Below are positions 38,388-47,477 of a DNA stretch of 64,000 nucleotides, in pieces. Below the pieces are notes generated by a model. That model was given only the letters and a program-made list of their open reading frames with translations. It was not told where the DNA came from and did not search any database. This DNA is from JAPOXK01 sp965220315 (GTDB taxonomy: Bacteria > Chloroflexota > Dehalococcoidia > Bin125): contig CBDCPP010000001.1 in assembly GCA_965220315.1 (NCBI GenBank), positions 1,426,001 to 1,490,000 of the forward strand, read 5' to 3'. The stretch's first letter is position 1. Every line of letters starts with the position of its first letter. The translations under genes were made by a program, and so were the position numbers.

Positions 38388-39617
38388 CTAGGCCACGACT
38401 TCGCGCGCTCGCAGGTCCGCGATCACCGATGCCTCCACCCCTACCGACTCCAGAATCGCGTCCGTGTCCTGTCCCGGGTACGGCGCCGTGTGCCGTACCC
38501 GCCCCGGCGTCTCCGAAAACTTCGGCGCCACCCCGACCTGTTTCACCGGTCCCACCCCAGGAGCCTCCAGCTCCACTACCATCCCCCGCTCCCGGTTGTG
38601 CGAGTCGGCGAACGCTTCACTCAGCGCGTATACCGGCGCCACGCAGATGTCCTCGTCAAACAGCGTCTGGAACCACGCGTCGCGCGTCCTTGTCTTGAAC
38701 TGCGCACGGAAGTACTCGGCCATCTCTTCCCGCAGCGCCGCGTCTGTGCTGTACTGGTGCGCCCCGTACTCTGGCCGACCCAAAATCTCGCACAGCCGCG
38801 CGAAAAACCACGGTTCCACCGAGCCGATGCTCAGCCACTTCTCGTCCGCCGTTTCGTACACGTTGTAGTACGCCCATCCGCCATTCAGCCGGTGCTCCTC
38901 CGGCGCGATCGCCACTCCGTCCGCGAAGAACGTGCTCGCCAGCCCGGTGATCAGCGACATCACTCCATCCGTCATCGCCAAATCCACGTACTGCCCCCGC
39001 CCCGTCTCTTCACGCGACAGCAGGGCCACCGTGATCGCGAAGGCCGCCATCAATCCTCCCCCTGCGTAGTCCGCGATCACGTTCACCGGTATCGCGGGCG
39101 GCGTTCCCTTCCGCCCGATCATCCCCAATGCCCCCGCCATGGCGATGTAGTTGATGTCGTGCCCGACCATATCCCGATACGGCCCGTCCTGCCCGTACCC
39201 ACTGATCGAGCAGTACACCAGCCGCGGGTTCCGTGCCGACAGCGTTGCGTAATCCACCCCCAGCCGCTCGCTCACCCCCGGCCGATACCCTTCCAACACC
39301 ACATCCGCAATATCGACCAACTGATAGAACAGCTCCCGCCCTTCCGCACTCTTCAGGTTGATCCGAATCGACCGCTTGTTCCGCCCGAAAGCGTTGTACG
39401 CCGTCCGCCGACGCCCCTCTGCCGTCTCGTTATCTCCTCGGACATCGGGCCGCTTCCGACCAGCCCGCCGTCCCGACGGTTTCCCTGCTTCCTCCACCAA
39501 GATCACCTCCGCCCCCATGTCCCCCAGCAGCATCGACCCATACGGCCCCGGCGCCAGCCGCGACAAATCCAGAACCCGGATCCCTTCCAGCGCCCCCACC
39601 GCCTCACTCGACATCAA
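38388..39617 (-). CDS. CaiB/BaiF-family CoA-transferase
   Basis: 409 residues, family III CoA-transferase. Conserved boxes include GIRVLDLSRLAPGPYGSMLL at the N-terminus, NKRSIRINLKSAEGRELF, RLGVDYATLSARNPRLVYCS, and the region with the catalytic Asp (YVDLAMTDGVMSLITG). It overlaps the upstream paralogue by 4 nt, so the two are translationally coupled and possibly form a heteromer. Its coding strand is visibly G-rich at third positions compared with other genes here. The acyl substrate is unknown. Confidence 0.9.
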   Translation of the reverse strand: MMSSEAVGALEGIRVLDLSRLAPGPYGSMLLGDMGAEVILVEEAGKPSGRRAGRKRPDVRGDNETAEGRRRTAYNAFGRNKRSIRINLKSAEGRELFYQLVDIADVVLEGYRPGVSERLGVDYATLSARNPRLVYCSISGYGQDGPYRDMVGHDINYIAMAGALGMIGRKGTPPAIPVNVIADYAGGGLMAAFAITVALLSREETGRGQYVDLAMTDGVMSLITGLASTFFADGVAIAPEEHRLNGGWAYYNVYETADEKWLSIGSVEPWFFARLCEILGRPEYGAHQYSTDAALREEMAEYFRAQFKTRTRDAWFQTLFDEDICVAPVYALSEAFADSHNRERGMVVELEAPGVGPVKQVGVAPKFSETPGRVRHTAPYPGQDTDAILESVGVEASVIADLRAREVVA

Positions 39618-40870
39618 GCGACGACTTCTTTCGCCCGATAGGCCGCGATCGCCTCAGCCGCATAGCCGCATTCCTTGAGCAGCTCATCCGTGTGCTGCCC
39701 CGGAAGCGGTGCGGGTGCGCGCACTTGCCCGGGGGTCTCTGACAGCTTCGGCCCTACCCCCACCTGCCGCACCACCCCGATCCCCGGCACCGCCAGCTCC
39801 GCCAGCATCCCACGCGTACGAGCATGCGGGTCAGCGAACGCCTCCTCCAGCGTATACACCGGCGCCACACACACATCTTCTTCTTTAAGAAGCGCAAACC
39901 ACTCCGCACGCGTCTTCGTCTTAAATTGCTCCCGCAGGTACTCCTTGATCTCTTCGCGTTTCGCCGCGTCGTACTGAACCTCCGCATACGCTGGCCGTCC
40001 CAAGATCTCGCACAACCGCGCGAAAAACCACGGCTCCACCGAACCAATGCTGATCCACTTCCCATCCGCCGTCTCATATGTGTTGTAGTACGCCTCGCCC
40101 CCGTTCATCCGATGCGACTCCGGCTCCAGCTCCAGCCCTTCCGAAAAGTGCAGCGCTCCGATCCCCGTCAGCAGCGATAACACTCCATCCGACATCGCCA
40201 GATCGATGTGCTGCCCACGTCCCGTCCGCCGGCGCGCCAGCAGCGCTACACAGATCGCGAACGCCGCCATCAGCCCCCCACCCGCATAGTCCGCAATGGT
40301 GTTCATCGGAATCGCCGGCGGCCGCCCCTGCCGTCCGATCATCCCCAGCGCCCCGCCGATGCTCACATAGTTAATATCGTGTCCCACCAACTGCGCGTAC
40401 GGTCCCGTCTGCCCGTATCCACTCAGGGAGCAGTACACCAGCCGTGGGTTCCGCGCCGACAACGTCGCGTAGTCGACCCCCAACCGCCGCGCTACCCCAG
40501 GACGGAACCCTTCCAGCACCACGTCCGCGCTCGCCGCCAAGCAGTAGAACACCTCTTGCCCTTCGGCGCTCTTCAGATTGATCCGGATCGAGCGTTTGTT
40601 GCGCCCCAGTGCGTAGTACGCCGCCTGTCGCCGTCCTTCCTCCGAGTAATCATCCCCTCGCACCGTCGCCTGCAGCTTCCGTCCAGCCCGGCGCCCCGAT
40701 GGCTTCCCTGCCTCCTCCACCATGATCACATCCGCTCCCATATCCCCCAGCAGCATCGACCCATACGGCCCCGGCGTCAGCCGCGAGAGATCCAAGACAC
40801 GAATCCCCGCTAGTGCCAGCGGACGCTCGGAACTCACTCCACCCACCCTGTCTGCATGTGCACTAAACAT
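39614..40870 (-). CDS. CaiB/BaiF-family CoA-transferase, upstream paralogue
   Basis: 418 residues, clearly paralogous to the downstream gene over its full length (GIRVLDLSRLTPGPYGSMLL, AGKPSGRRAGRK, HIDLAMSDGVLSLLTG). The ATG at 40870 has a GGAGA site very near; the GTG 11 codons inside (VSSERPLALAG) is an alternative. As the first gene of the pair it probably carries the promoter in the 107-bp gap next to tRNA-Ala. Such duplicated pairs also occur for carnitine- and succinyl-type transferases. Confidence 0.9.
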   Translation of the reverse strand: MFSAHADRVGGVSSERPLALAGIRVLDLSRLTPGPYGSMLLGDMGADVIMVEEAGKPSGRRAGRKLQATVRGDDYSEEGRRQAAYYALGRNKRSIRINLKSAEGQEVFYCLAASADVVLEGFRPGVARRLGVDYATLSARNPRLVYCSLSGYGQTGPYAQLVGHDINYVSIGGALGMIGRQGRPPAIPMNTIADYAGGGLMAAFAICVALLARRRTGRGQHIDLAMSDGVLSLLTGIGALHFSEGLELEPESHRMNGGEAYYNTYETADGKWISIGSVEPWFFARLCEILGRPAYAEVQYDAAKREEIKEYLREQFKTKTRAEWFALLKEEDVCVAPVYTLEEAFADPHARTRGMLAELAVPGIGVVRQVGVGPKLSETPGQVRAPAPLPGQHTDELLKECGYAAEAIAAYRAKEVVA

Positions 40871-40977
40871 TCTCCGAACAAAGCATCACCACAGAGCGAT
40901 CCCACGTCAAGCATCCACCACCTGCGCCGTTGCCGTGCGATCGCACCCCTCCTACGATGGATCCTCACAACTGTCGT

Positions 40978-41053
40978 GGGGCTGTAGCTCAGCTGGGAGA
41001 GCGTTTGACTGGCAGTCAAAAGGTCGGGGGTTCGAGCCCCCCCAGCTCCACCA
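40978..41053 (+). tRNA. tRNA-Ala (anticodon GGC)
   Basis: Acceptor GGGGCTG with CAGCTCC (one G:U), anticodon stem TTTGA/TCAAA with loop CTGGCAG gives GGC, T arm GGGGG-TTCGAGC-CCCCC, encoded ACCA. The change from core to accessory content begins right after its 3' end, the usual position of an integrated element. Confidence 0.95.
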
Positions 41054-41370
41054 CCCTACTTGCGGATTTCCCTACGAATCCAGTGGTTTTTGCCTATACC
41101 CCGGTTAGGCGAACCGGGCGGAGGACCGTCACGGTCCACTGACGGGCCAGTAAATCCGCCTTGAGCCTACTGGGGACCTCGACGACCCGCCGCACGGCCT
41201 CGTGGCGGCCGGGGGCCACGGTCTGTTGAAAGGCCAGTAGGTCGGCGGATGCGCTGGAGGGGAACATTAGCGGTGACGCCAATGCACCCCGCTAACACCC
41301 CTATTGAGAACGCACACATTCATCTTGATGTATCCTTGGGCGTATACACCTAACCCAAAGAAGGTACAAG
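41054..41370. other. Island border region with hairpins and a gene remnant
   Basis: It contains CCGGTT-AGGCG-AACCGG (about 41100), which can serve as the tRNA-Ala terminator, and GGACCGT-CA-CGGTCC (near 41125-41140). On the minus strand, 41172-41219 encodes VAPGRHEAVRRVVEVPS, similar to remnants at 46.5 and 47.5 kb. No intact gene is seen. The promoter for the DUF5343 gene must lie near 41300-41350, but I cannot fix its boxes. Confidence 0.5.
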
Positions 41371-42066
41371 ATGGCCGATTCTGCGGCTCCTATCATCAAT
41401 ATCAAGTCATGGTGGACACTTAGGAGCGCCTTTCAGCGCACCCTGCCTAAACAAGTCACTTCCCCTTACTTGGCCGCTGTCCTTTCCGTGCAGGAGAGCG
41501 CCGCAAAGACCGTCCTCCGCAACCTCAAGCTCCTCGGGCTCGTTGGCGAGGACAACGAGCCCACAGAATTGGCGAACCGCTGGCGCAATGACGCTCAGTA
41601 CGCTGACGCCTGTGCAGAGATCGTCAGCCATGTGTATCCGGATGAACTCTTATCAGCAGCACCGGGCCCTGAACCGAATACCTCCGCTGTGGCCCAGTGG
41701 TTTCAGAGTAGTAGTCATCGCCTCGGATCGGGATCGGCTGGCAACGCTGCCAGGACATACGCTCTCATCGCCTCAGCGAAGTTGAACCCCGACCAAGGGG
41801 CCAGCGCTGCAAAGAAGAAACCCACTGACCGCAAGAACCGTCCAACACCCTCCAAAGTCGAGGGGGTGACAGAAAACCGACAGCGTCGATCGCGAGGTAC
41901 GTCGACGCGAAACGCGAAAGACAAGTCCATGGAGGCCGGGTTCGAAATGCCTCGACCACAGATCGCTGTACAGGTGAACATTGCGCCGGACATGACACCA
42001 GAGCAGATCGACCAGATCTTCTCGAGCATGGCAAAGCATTTCTACAACGAAGCGGGCGCTGAATAA
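41371..42066 (+). CDS. DUF5343 family protein
   Basis: 231 residues. The first 100 residues match the DUF5343 pattern: a winged-helix-like stretch (SPYLAAVLSVQESAAKTVLR), KLLGLVGEDNEPTELANRWR, and YADACAEIVSHVYPDEL. A low-complexity basic linker and a short C-terminal helix follow (MTPEQIDQIFSSMAKHFY). Function unproven; the family is often next to TIGR02391 proteins and restriction or phage genes. Here the TIGR02391 gene follows after 3 nt. Confidence 0.8.
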   Translation: MADSAAPIINIKSWWTLRSAFQRTLPKQVTSPYLAAVLSVQESAAKTVLRNLKLLGLVGEDNEPTELANRWRNDAQYADACAEIVSHVYPDELLSAAPGPEPNTSAVAQWFQSSSHRLGSGSAGNAARTYALIASAKLNPDQGASAAKKKPTDRKNRPTPSKVEGVTENRQRRSRGTSTRNAKDKSMEAGFEMPRPQIAVQVNIAPDMTPEQIDQIFSSMAKHFYNEAGAE

Positions 42067-42069
42067 GTC

Positions 42070-42555
42070 GTGGAACTTGCGGCTCTGCTCGAGAGTGCTC
42101 GAGCACTTGAGCTTGTCGCCACAAGAATTGGCGCACGCCGAGCACGGGCTCTTGAGCCGCTCGACCTTTTCGATGTATTGGTAACCCACGGTGGGCTGTC
42201 CGCAGCCTCACGCCAACTCTTCGCCGACGGTCACTACGCTCGCGCGGTTGAGCAGGGATTTAAGGCAGTAAACAGCGTCGTAAAGAAGCGTACCGGGTTC
42301 GCGAATGAGGGACGGCCGCTGATGGAGCGGGCATTCTCGGAAAAGAACCCAAAGCTCGCGGTGAATGACTTGAAGAACCGCACCGACACCGACGAACAGA
42401 TTGGCACCATGATGCTGTTCGCGGGCGCGATGGCAGCAGTGCGTAATGTCCGGACACATGATCTCGATCGCCACGACGATGCAGAGGTCGCATTGGAATT
42501 GCTTGCCTTTGCGAACTACCTGATGCGAGTAGCTGAGGGAGCGACGGTCAGATGA
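42070..42555 (+). CDS. TIGR02391 (Ymh) family protein
   Basis: 161 residues. The family core is complete: LFADGHYARAVEQGFKAVNS, RPLMERAFSEKNPKLAVND, and FAGAMAAVRNVRTHD with an Arg-Asn-x4-His pattern as in HEPN-like nucleases (RNVRTHD). The final helix ALELLAFANYLMRVAE is typical. Start GTG, 3 nt after the DUF5343 stop. HEPN-like RNase activity is my inference from RNxxxxH-like residues; here they read RNVRTH, one residue shorter than canonical. Confidence 0.8.
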   Translation: MELAALLESARALELVATRIGARRARALEPLDLFDVLVTHGGLSAASRQLFADGHYARAVEQGFKAVNSVVKKRTGFANEGRPLMERAFSEKNPKLAVNDLKNRTDTDEQIGTMMLFAGAMAAVRNVRTHDLDRHDDAEVALELLAFANYLMRVAEGATVR

Positions 42556-42629
42556 TAACGCTGGTCGGCCTCACTCCCCGCCTATGGACACGCGCGAGCA
42601 GGCGAGGATTAAGATGCCGCAGCACTCAC

Positions 42630-42660
42630 TGCCACAGCAGCATCGCACCACGGGAAGGCC
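42630..42660 (+). repeat. Direct copy of the 32-bp element found inverted at 48.9-49.0 kb
   Basis: TGCCACAGCAG is followed by a variable centre and GGGAAGGCC, then GACAAGG. The same order is at 48937-48968, and inverted at 49003-49034. Each lies just past the 3' end of a SANT-like gene, suggesting a shared 3' module or recombination site. Confidence 0.6.
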
Positions 42661-42673
42661 GACAAGGAGGCTA

Positions 42674-43111
42674 CTAGGCCCGCTTACTGAGGTTGCGGTC
42701 GATCTGGTAGCGCGCCCCCTCGATCGTGCGATGTGGGTGTGCCTCGACGAACAGCGCAGCGGCCTCGCGCTGCCCGTGCTCGTCGTAGAGCGCCTGTAGC
42801 TCCTCGCGCCCCGCGTCCGTCCAGCGCGACCCGAAGGTGGTTCCCGATTCCTCGTTACGTCCGGCCGCGGCGAGCCGCTTCCGCGCGATCAGGGCCTCGC
42901 CCTCGAGCCTTCCGCTGAGGGCCGGGGCCACGGTCACTGGCTCCGGTTGGTCGTTCTCGCTTTCGATCCGGCAGTCCGGGCCGCTGACACAAGAGCCAGT
43001 GCGGCGTGTCTCCCGGCAGGCGAGACAACCGCCGCACTGCTCGCACAGCGAGGGAGCCTCCTCCTTGTGATAGCAAGCGGTGTGCTTCTCGGTCGAGCTC
43101 GGGCTGGTCAT
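42674..43111 (-). CDS. Small SANT/Myb-like DNA-binding protein, copy 1
   Basis: 145 residues from the ATG at 43111, preceded by GAGGAAA. The N-terminal part is Cys-rich (CYHKEEAPSLCEQCGGCLAC), possibly a zinc knuckle. The C-terminal 60 residues (TTFGSRWTDAGREELQALYD, then HRTIEGARYQIDRNLSKRA) have the Trp and helix spacing of a SANT/Myb-like repeat. That block is shared with the protein at 49103-49687 and with remnants at 31.6 and 47.5 kb. The role is unknown; DNA binding is inferred from the fold pattern. Confidence 0.65.
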   Translation of the reverse strand: MTSPSSTEKHTACYHKEEAPSLCEQCGGCLACRETRRTGSCVSGPDCRIESENDQPEPVTVAPALSGRLEGEALIARKRLAAAGRNEESGTTFGSRWTDAGREELQALYDEHGQREAAALFVEAHPHRTIEGARYQIDRNLSKRA

Positions 43112-43316
43112 GGTGCTTTCCTCTTCTCTCATGCCTTCGCTTCGATGCGGAGACCTGACGAACAGTCAGAGGGTTGTTCACGGGGGATCGCCTGAGAAAT
43201 AGTCTGCAGGCCCATGCGGAACCATTTCGGTAGCGACACGTTAACTTAGATAAGACGGTTGGAAGGGGGACACCGCGTCGATCCCACGGGCACGACGATC
43301 GTGGCGCCTCCTCTTC

Positions 43317-45614
43317 GTGCCCGTCCTCGTATGGTTGCTGGCGATCGGCTTCGCGGCGTGTGGGTCCCCGGCCGGCGAGCCCCCGCCTGCGGCCTCGGAG
43401 ACCACTCCGCCGCCCGCGGTGCCGGTCGAGCCAGCCGCGCCCGACGCACCTATCCCGTCAGCGTCGACTCCGCAAACTCCGATCGCTTCGCCCGATCCGG
43501 CCCTGCCGGAGCCGCCCGCCGACACGGTCGTACCCCCCACGCCGGACCCGCCCACCGCGCCCCCAGAACCCCCGGCTGCGGTGGCCGAGCCCCCGCCCCT
43601 CTTCTACGACACCTATGACCGCAGTGGCGCCGTGGCAAAGTCGGGCCACTACACGTTCCTGGCCGATCCGGACGACCCCACTAGCGTTGTCACGACCTAC
43701 GAAGGGCTGCGCGACGGCACGGCCACGGCCCTGCTGATCCACACGGCCGATGCGCACGAGGTCTCCCAAGCAGCCCTCTACGACGTGGTCGCCCCCGGTG
43801 ACCTCTTCGAGTGGCGCCAGGCGAACGACTGCTTCGTGCGCTACCAGGTGACGGAAGTGAAAGCGGACCCCGCGGGGACGGTGCCCCAGAAGCTGCTGGC
43901 CGTGGCCTGGATGACCTATGCCTTCGCCGGCTGCTCGGGGACCATCGCCACGGCCACTGCGGCCACCCTGGACTGGGCCGATCTGCCCAATCTGGGGGGC
44001 ACTGCCCTCGCTACGCCCGTAGTGCACGGCATCTACCAGCTCGTCCCCGAGAATTGGACCGGGGCGACGGAGGCGTGGCAGGCGCACCCCCCACCGGGGC
44101 TCGATCTCCGGGCCCTCTTTCCCGGCCCGGGGTCTTCGACGGATGATCTGACCGTGGCGCGCGGGTTCCGCTACTGGCGCGAGCCGGCCCTGCCCGCCGA
44201 CTGGACCTTCGCCGGCGCGCGAACCGGCGGCCCCAGCACGACCGCCCACGGCTACTGCGTGCGCTACGTGAACGCCCGCGGCATCGGCGGCGTCACGATC
44301 TGCGGGGACTATGCGGTGGACCGGCGCCTTCCCGAGGAGGCGAGCTGGCTCGCGCCCGGATTGGAGGCTAGTGAGAGGCGTCAGGGCGTTTACGAGACGC
44401 GCGTGATCGCCGGCCGGCCGGCACGGGTTGCCTACAGTCCACCGGGGCCAAACCATGATCCAGGACTCTCTACCGAGGTCTTGGTCTACGACCCGGTCAC
44501 GGAGAGCTACTACTACATCAGGCCCGGGGAAGGCACCCACCAGGGCGGTAACATCGAGCCCGCCATCGCCATCGCCCGCAGCCTCTTCGCCAATCCACCT
44601 CTCCTCCTCTACGACACCTACGACCTTAGCGGCACCGTCACTAAACCAGGCCACTACGCTTTCCTGGCCGACCCCAACGATCCCAACAGCGTCGTCACGA
44701 CCTATGAGGAATTGCGCGACGGCACCGCCACGGCCCTGCTGATCCACGCCACCGATGCCCACGGCATCTCCCGAACGGATCTCTACGACGCCGTCGCCCC
44801 CGGGGACCTGTTCGAGTGGCGCCAGGCCGACGACTGCTTCGTGCGCTACCAAGTGATGGAAGTCAAACTCGACCCCACCGGCACCGTGCCCCAGAAGCTC
44901 CTAGCCGTGGCCTGGATGACCTACGCCTTCGCCGGCTGTGCGGGGACCATCGCCACGACCACCGCCGCCACCCTGGACTGGGGTGCCCTGCCCGACCTGG
45001 GCGGGACCAGCCTCACCACCCCCGTGATCCACGGGATCTACCAGATCGTGCCCGAGAACTGGACCGGGGCGACCGAGGCGGGAACAGGGCACCGGCCGCC
45101 CGGAATCGCGAGCGGGCCCCTCTTTGGCGGCCCCGGGTCCTCGACGGATGACCTGACCGTGGCCCGCGGATTCCGCTACTGGCGGGAGCCGGCCCTGCCC
45201 GCCGACTGGACCTTCGCGGGCGCGCGAACGGGCGGCCCCAGCAGGACCGCCCGCGGTTACTGCGCGACCTACGTGAACGCGCGCGGCATCGGCGGCGTCG
45301 GGATCTGCGGGGACTACGCGGTCGACCGGCGGTGGGCTGCCGAAGCGAGCTGGCTCGCGCGCACGGCGGATCCCACTGGAGGGAACCAGGGCGTCTACGA
45401 GACGCGCGTGCTCGCCGGCCGCCCGGCGCGGGTCGTATACAGTCCCCCGGGGCCGAACCATGATCCCTGGTTCCCTATTGCGGTCTGGGTCTACGACCCG
45501 GCTACGGAGAGCCAGTACTATATCTCCCCAGGGGAAGATACCCTCCTTGGCAGCAATATCGACGGCGCTCTCGCCATCGCCCGCAGCCTCTTCGCGCCCC
45601 CCAACCCGCCGTAA
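43317..45614 (+). CDS. Large lipoprotein with two tandem copies of an unnamed ~335-residue domain
   Basis: 765 residues. The signal peptide ends with a lipobox (IGFAAC, Cys15). A 75-residue Pro/Glu/Ala-rich stalk follows, then two repeats of the same domain (about 92-425 and 426-760). Repeats share YDTYDxSG, DCFVRYQVxEVK, VAWMTYAFAGC, VPENWTGATEA, GSSTDDLTVARGFRYWREPA and GYC...GICGDYAVDRR. Four Cys per repeat are conserved, likely disulfides. I do not know this domain. The GTG start gives a signal peptide without basic residues; an upstream extension carrying PRARRSWRLLF would be a better n-region but has no standard start codon. Confidence 0.7.
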   Translation: MPVLVWLLAIGFAACGSPAGEPPPAASETTPPPAVPVEPAAPDAPIPSASTPQTPIASPDPALPEPPADTVVPPTPDPPTAPPEPPAAVAEPPPLFYDTYDRSGAVAKSGHYTFLADPDDPTSVVTTYEGLRDGTATALLIHTADAHEVSQAALYDVVAPGDLFEWRQANDCFVRYQVTEVKADPAGTVPQKLLAVAWMTYAFAGCSGTIATATAATLDWADLPNLGGTALATPVVHGIYQLVPENWTGATEAWQAHPPPGLDLRALFPGPGSSTDDLTVARGFRYWREPALPADWTFAGARTGGPSTTAHGYCVRYVNARGIGGVTICGDYAVDRRLPEEASWLAPGLEASERRQGVYETRVIAGRPARVAYSPPGPNHDPGLSTEVLVYDPVTESYYYIRPGEGTHQGGNIEPAIAIARSLFANPPLLLYDTYDLSGTVTKPGHYAFLADPNDPNSVVTTYEELRDGTATALLIHATDAHGISRTDLYDAVAPGDLFEWRQADDCFVRYQVMEVKLDPTGTVPQKLLAVAWMTYAFAGCAGTIATTTAATLDWGALPDLGGTSLTTPVIHGIYQIVPENWTGATEAGTGHRPPGIASGPLFGGPGSSTDDLTVARGFRYWREPALPADWTFAGARTGGPSRTARGYCATYVNARGIGGVGICGDYAVDRRWAAEASWLARTADPTGGNQGVYETRVLAGRPARVVYSPPGPNHDPWFPIAVWVYDPATESQYYISPGEDTLLGSNIDGALAIARSLFAPPNPP

Positions 45615-45818
45615 CCGCCGGATCGCCACGGCGCGCCCCCAGGCGGCTCCTGGCTCGCCAGCTGCTCCCGCTTAACGTCCCCGACACCTCTAACGGTGGA
45701 GCATCAGACCGTTCGAGTGAGGGATCGGACGAGCAGCTGATGCCGGCTCGTTCCCGCCGCCCGTGCCTCGAAAGAAATGGCACGGGAGTGGCTTCCAAAG
45801 GCGACGAGACGTTAGGTC

Positions 45819-46478
45819 TTAGGGGCGGCTCGGCGGCGGCGGACTATCTCGCTCGTCCCACTCGATCCAGTGACCGTCCGGGCACTCGGTGGCTGGAACG
45901 ACTTTGTCCTCTGGCCACTCCAGACCATCGAAGGCCTCGTCCTCGCTGTTGTACGTCCCCAGACAGCCCTCACCCAGCCTCACAGCACAGTACTGTTCGA
46001 GGAATTCTTGGTCGACGACGCGCACGGCCTGCACGGCTGCTTCGGTCAGGAGCAGGTAGCTCGTGTGGGGAAAATCATCGAAGCCGTCTGGGAAGATCGC
46101 CACGTCTAGCCCCTTGTCCTCCTCATTGGGGAACTTCCCCTCGAAGGCGTCGTGCCAGTCTCAATCGACCTCCTTGACGACGAGCCCGGTGACATCGAGC
46201 AGGACGGTGTCGACGACTCCCGAGTGACTCCGGCGGTGGGTATATTGCCAAGCCGCATCCCAACTCGGTGTCAGGTAGGCCCCGATTTGGGCTGTGAATC
46301 CCTCATCGCGTCCGTGGTAGAGCGTCAGTTCCCCCGGTCGTGGCTGTCGTTCCTGGGCTCTCTTTTCTTCCCAGGGGCGGCGCTTCTTGGCTGTCAACTC
46401 CTCGACAGTAGCCATCACTCGCGCGTCCTTTAAACTACGGCGCTTCTTGGCTGTCCCCTCCGTGAGATCGTCCTTCAT
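45819..46478 (-). CDS. Unnamed protein gene interrupted by in-frame TGA
   Basis: Two frames, 46161-46478 (105 residues) and 45819-46103 (94 residues), are the same reading frame. It is separated only by TGA at 46161-46163 and continues with DWHDAFEGKFPNEEDKG into the second. Read through, the protein has 219 residues. The first half (LYHGRDEGFTAQIGAYLTP, then AAWQYTHRRS and LDVTGLVVKEVD) resembles small ADP-ribosyltransferase-like proteins, an impression from motif spacing only. The TGA could be a Trp codon (TGG) mutated, making a pseudogene, or a recoding site. A GGGGA/TCCCC hairpin starts 20 nt after it. Confidence 0.5.
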
Positions 46479-46501
46479 CGGGGCATGCTAGCGCGAAAAG
46501 G

Positions 46502-46566
46502 GGTCGCTAACGCGGGCCTCGACGCACCGCCGCACGGCCCCGCGGCGGCCGGGTCCACGGCCCACT
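46502..46566 (-). pseudogene. Remnant of a SANT-like protein gene
   Basis: On the minus strand the segment encodes GRRGAVRRCVEARVSDP, matching GRRDAVRRFVAARVSGP at 47.5 kb and the helix before HPHRT in intact copies. Only about 20 codons remain. Confidence 0.45.
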
Positions 46567-46692
46567 GCAAAGCGGAGCTGCGCGCGCGGGACGAAGCCTT
46601 AGACTGAGGCTGTTGTCTGGGGGCACGGATCGGGAAAGTCCGGCCCGCGTGCGCGGTTGGGCGGCAGCGGATTCCCCAGCAAGGAGCGCGCG

Positions 46693-47463
46693 ATGATCCG
46701 GTGGTTGGTCGGCGGCGCGTTCGCGATCCTCCTGAGTGGCTTCGGGGTCTTCTTGGCGACGCCGCACCCCGTGCAGGCGTGTTCGTGTGTGATCTTTACC
46801 CCGCTGGAGCAGTTCGAGATGGCATCGACCGTCTTCCACGGGCGCGTCACGGCGATGGCGCCGTTCACTCCCGCTGCCCACAGCCCGAAGCCGTGGCTTG
46901 ACTCGGCGGTGCAGTTTCAGGTGGACACGGTATGGAAGGGCGCGGTCGCCGAGAACCTCGTGATCGCTGTGGTTGGCGCTAACGAAGCCTGCGGGTTTGA
47001 GTTTGACGTCGGCGAGGAATATCTCGTGTACGCGGACGGTCCTCCCTTCTATGGCACCAGCTGGTGTGCGGGCACGATGATCTTCGACGGGGATGTCGCC
47101 CACTTGGGCGAAGGCAGGGCTCCCCTCCCGGGGAGTGACGACCAGGCCCTCGCCTACGATCAAGCGCACATTGAGGCGGCTGCCGAGCCGCCGCCTGCTC
47201 CCCCCGTCGACGCCCCGCCCGAAAGCGTGGAGCCGGATCCGCCTCCGGTCGCCTCACAAGCGACGGCTGCCAACCTGGAGCCTGCTCCGCCCGTCGACGC
47301 CCCGCCCGAAGTCGTGGAGCCAGATCCGCCCCCGGTCGCATCACAAGGGGCTGGAGAGACGGACTGGGACTGGATCGCCGTGGGGATCGGCGTGGCGGCG
47401 GGCGTCGCAGGCGGGATCTTCGTGATTACTTGGGCGCGGCGGCGGGGCAAGTTTCCCGTATAG
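46693..47463 (+). CDS. TIMP/NTR-like secreted membrane-anchored protein
   Basis: 256 residues from the ATG at 46693 (AAGGAG upstream). A signal peptide ends at PVQA, so the mature protein starts CSCVIFTPLEQFEMASTVF, the N-terminal Cys-x-Cys arrangement of TIMP/netrin-like (NTR) domains. Later TVWKGAVAENLVI and ACGFEFDVGEEYLVYA match bacterial TIMP-like proteins. Two 27-residue Pro/Val/Glu repeats follow (APPVDAPPESVEPDPPPVAS twice), then one membrane helix and RRRGK, which anchors the domain outside the cell like a surface stalk. Protease inhibition is known for animal TIMPs and unproven here. Confidence 0.72.
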   Translation: MIRWLVGGAFAILLSGFGVFLATPHPVQACSCVIFTPLEQFEMASTVFHGRVTAMAPFTPAAHSPKPWLDSAVQFQVDTVWKGAVAENLVIAVVGANEACGFEFDVGEEYLVYADGPPFYGTSWCAGTMIFDGDVAHLGEGRAPLPGSDDQALAYDQAHIEAAAEPPPAPPVDAPPESVEPDPPPVASQATAANLEPAPPVDAPPEVVEPDPPPVASQGAGETDWDWIAVGIGVAAGVAGGIFVITWARRRGKFPV

Positions 47464-47477
47464 GCTTCAGCGCGATC

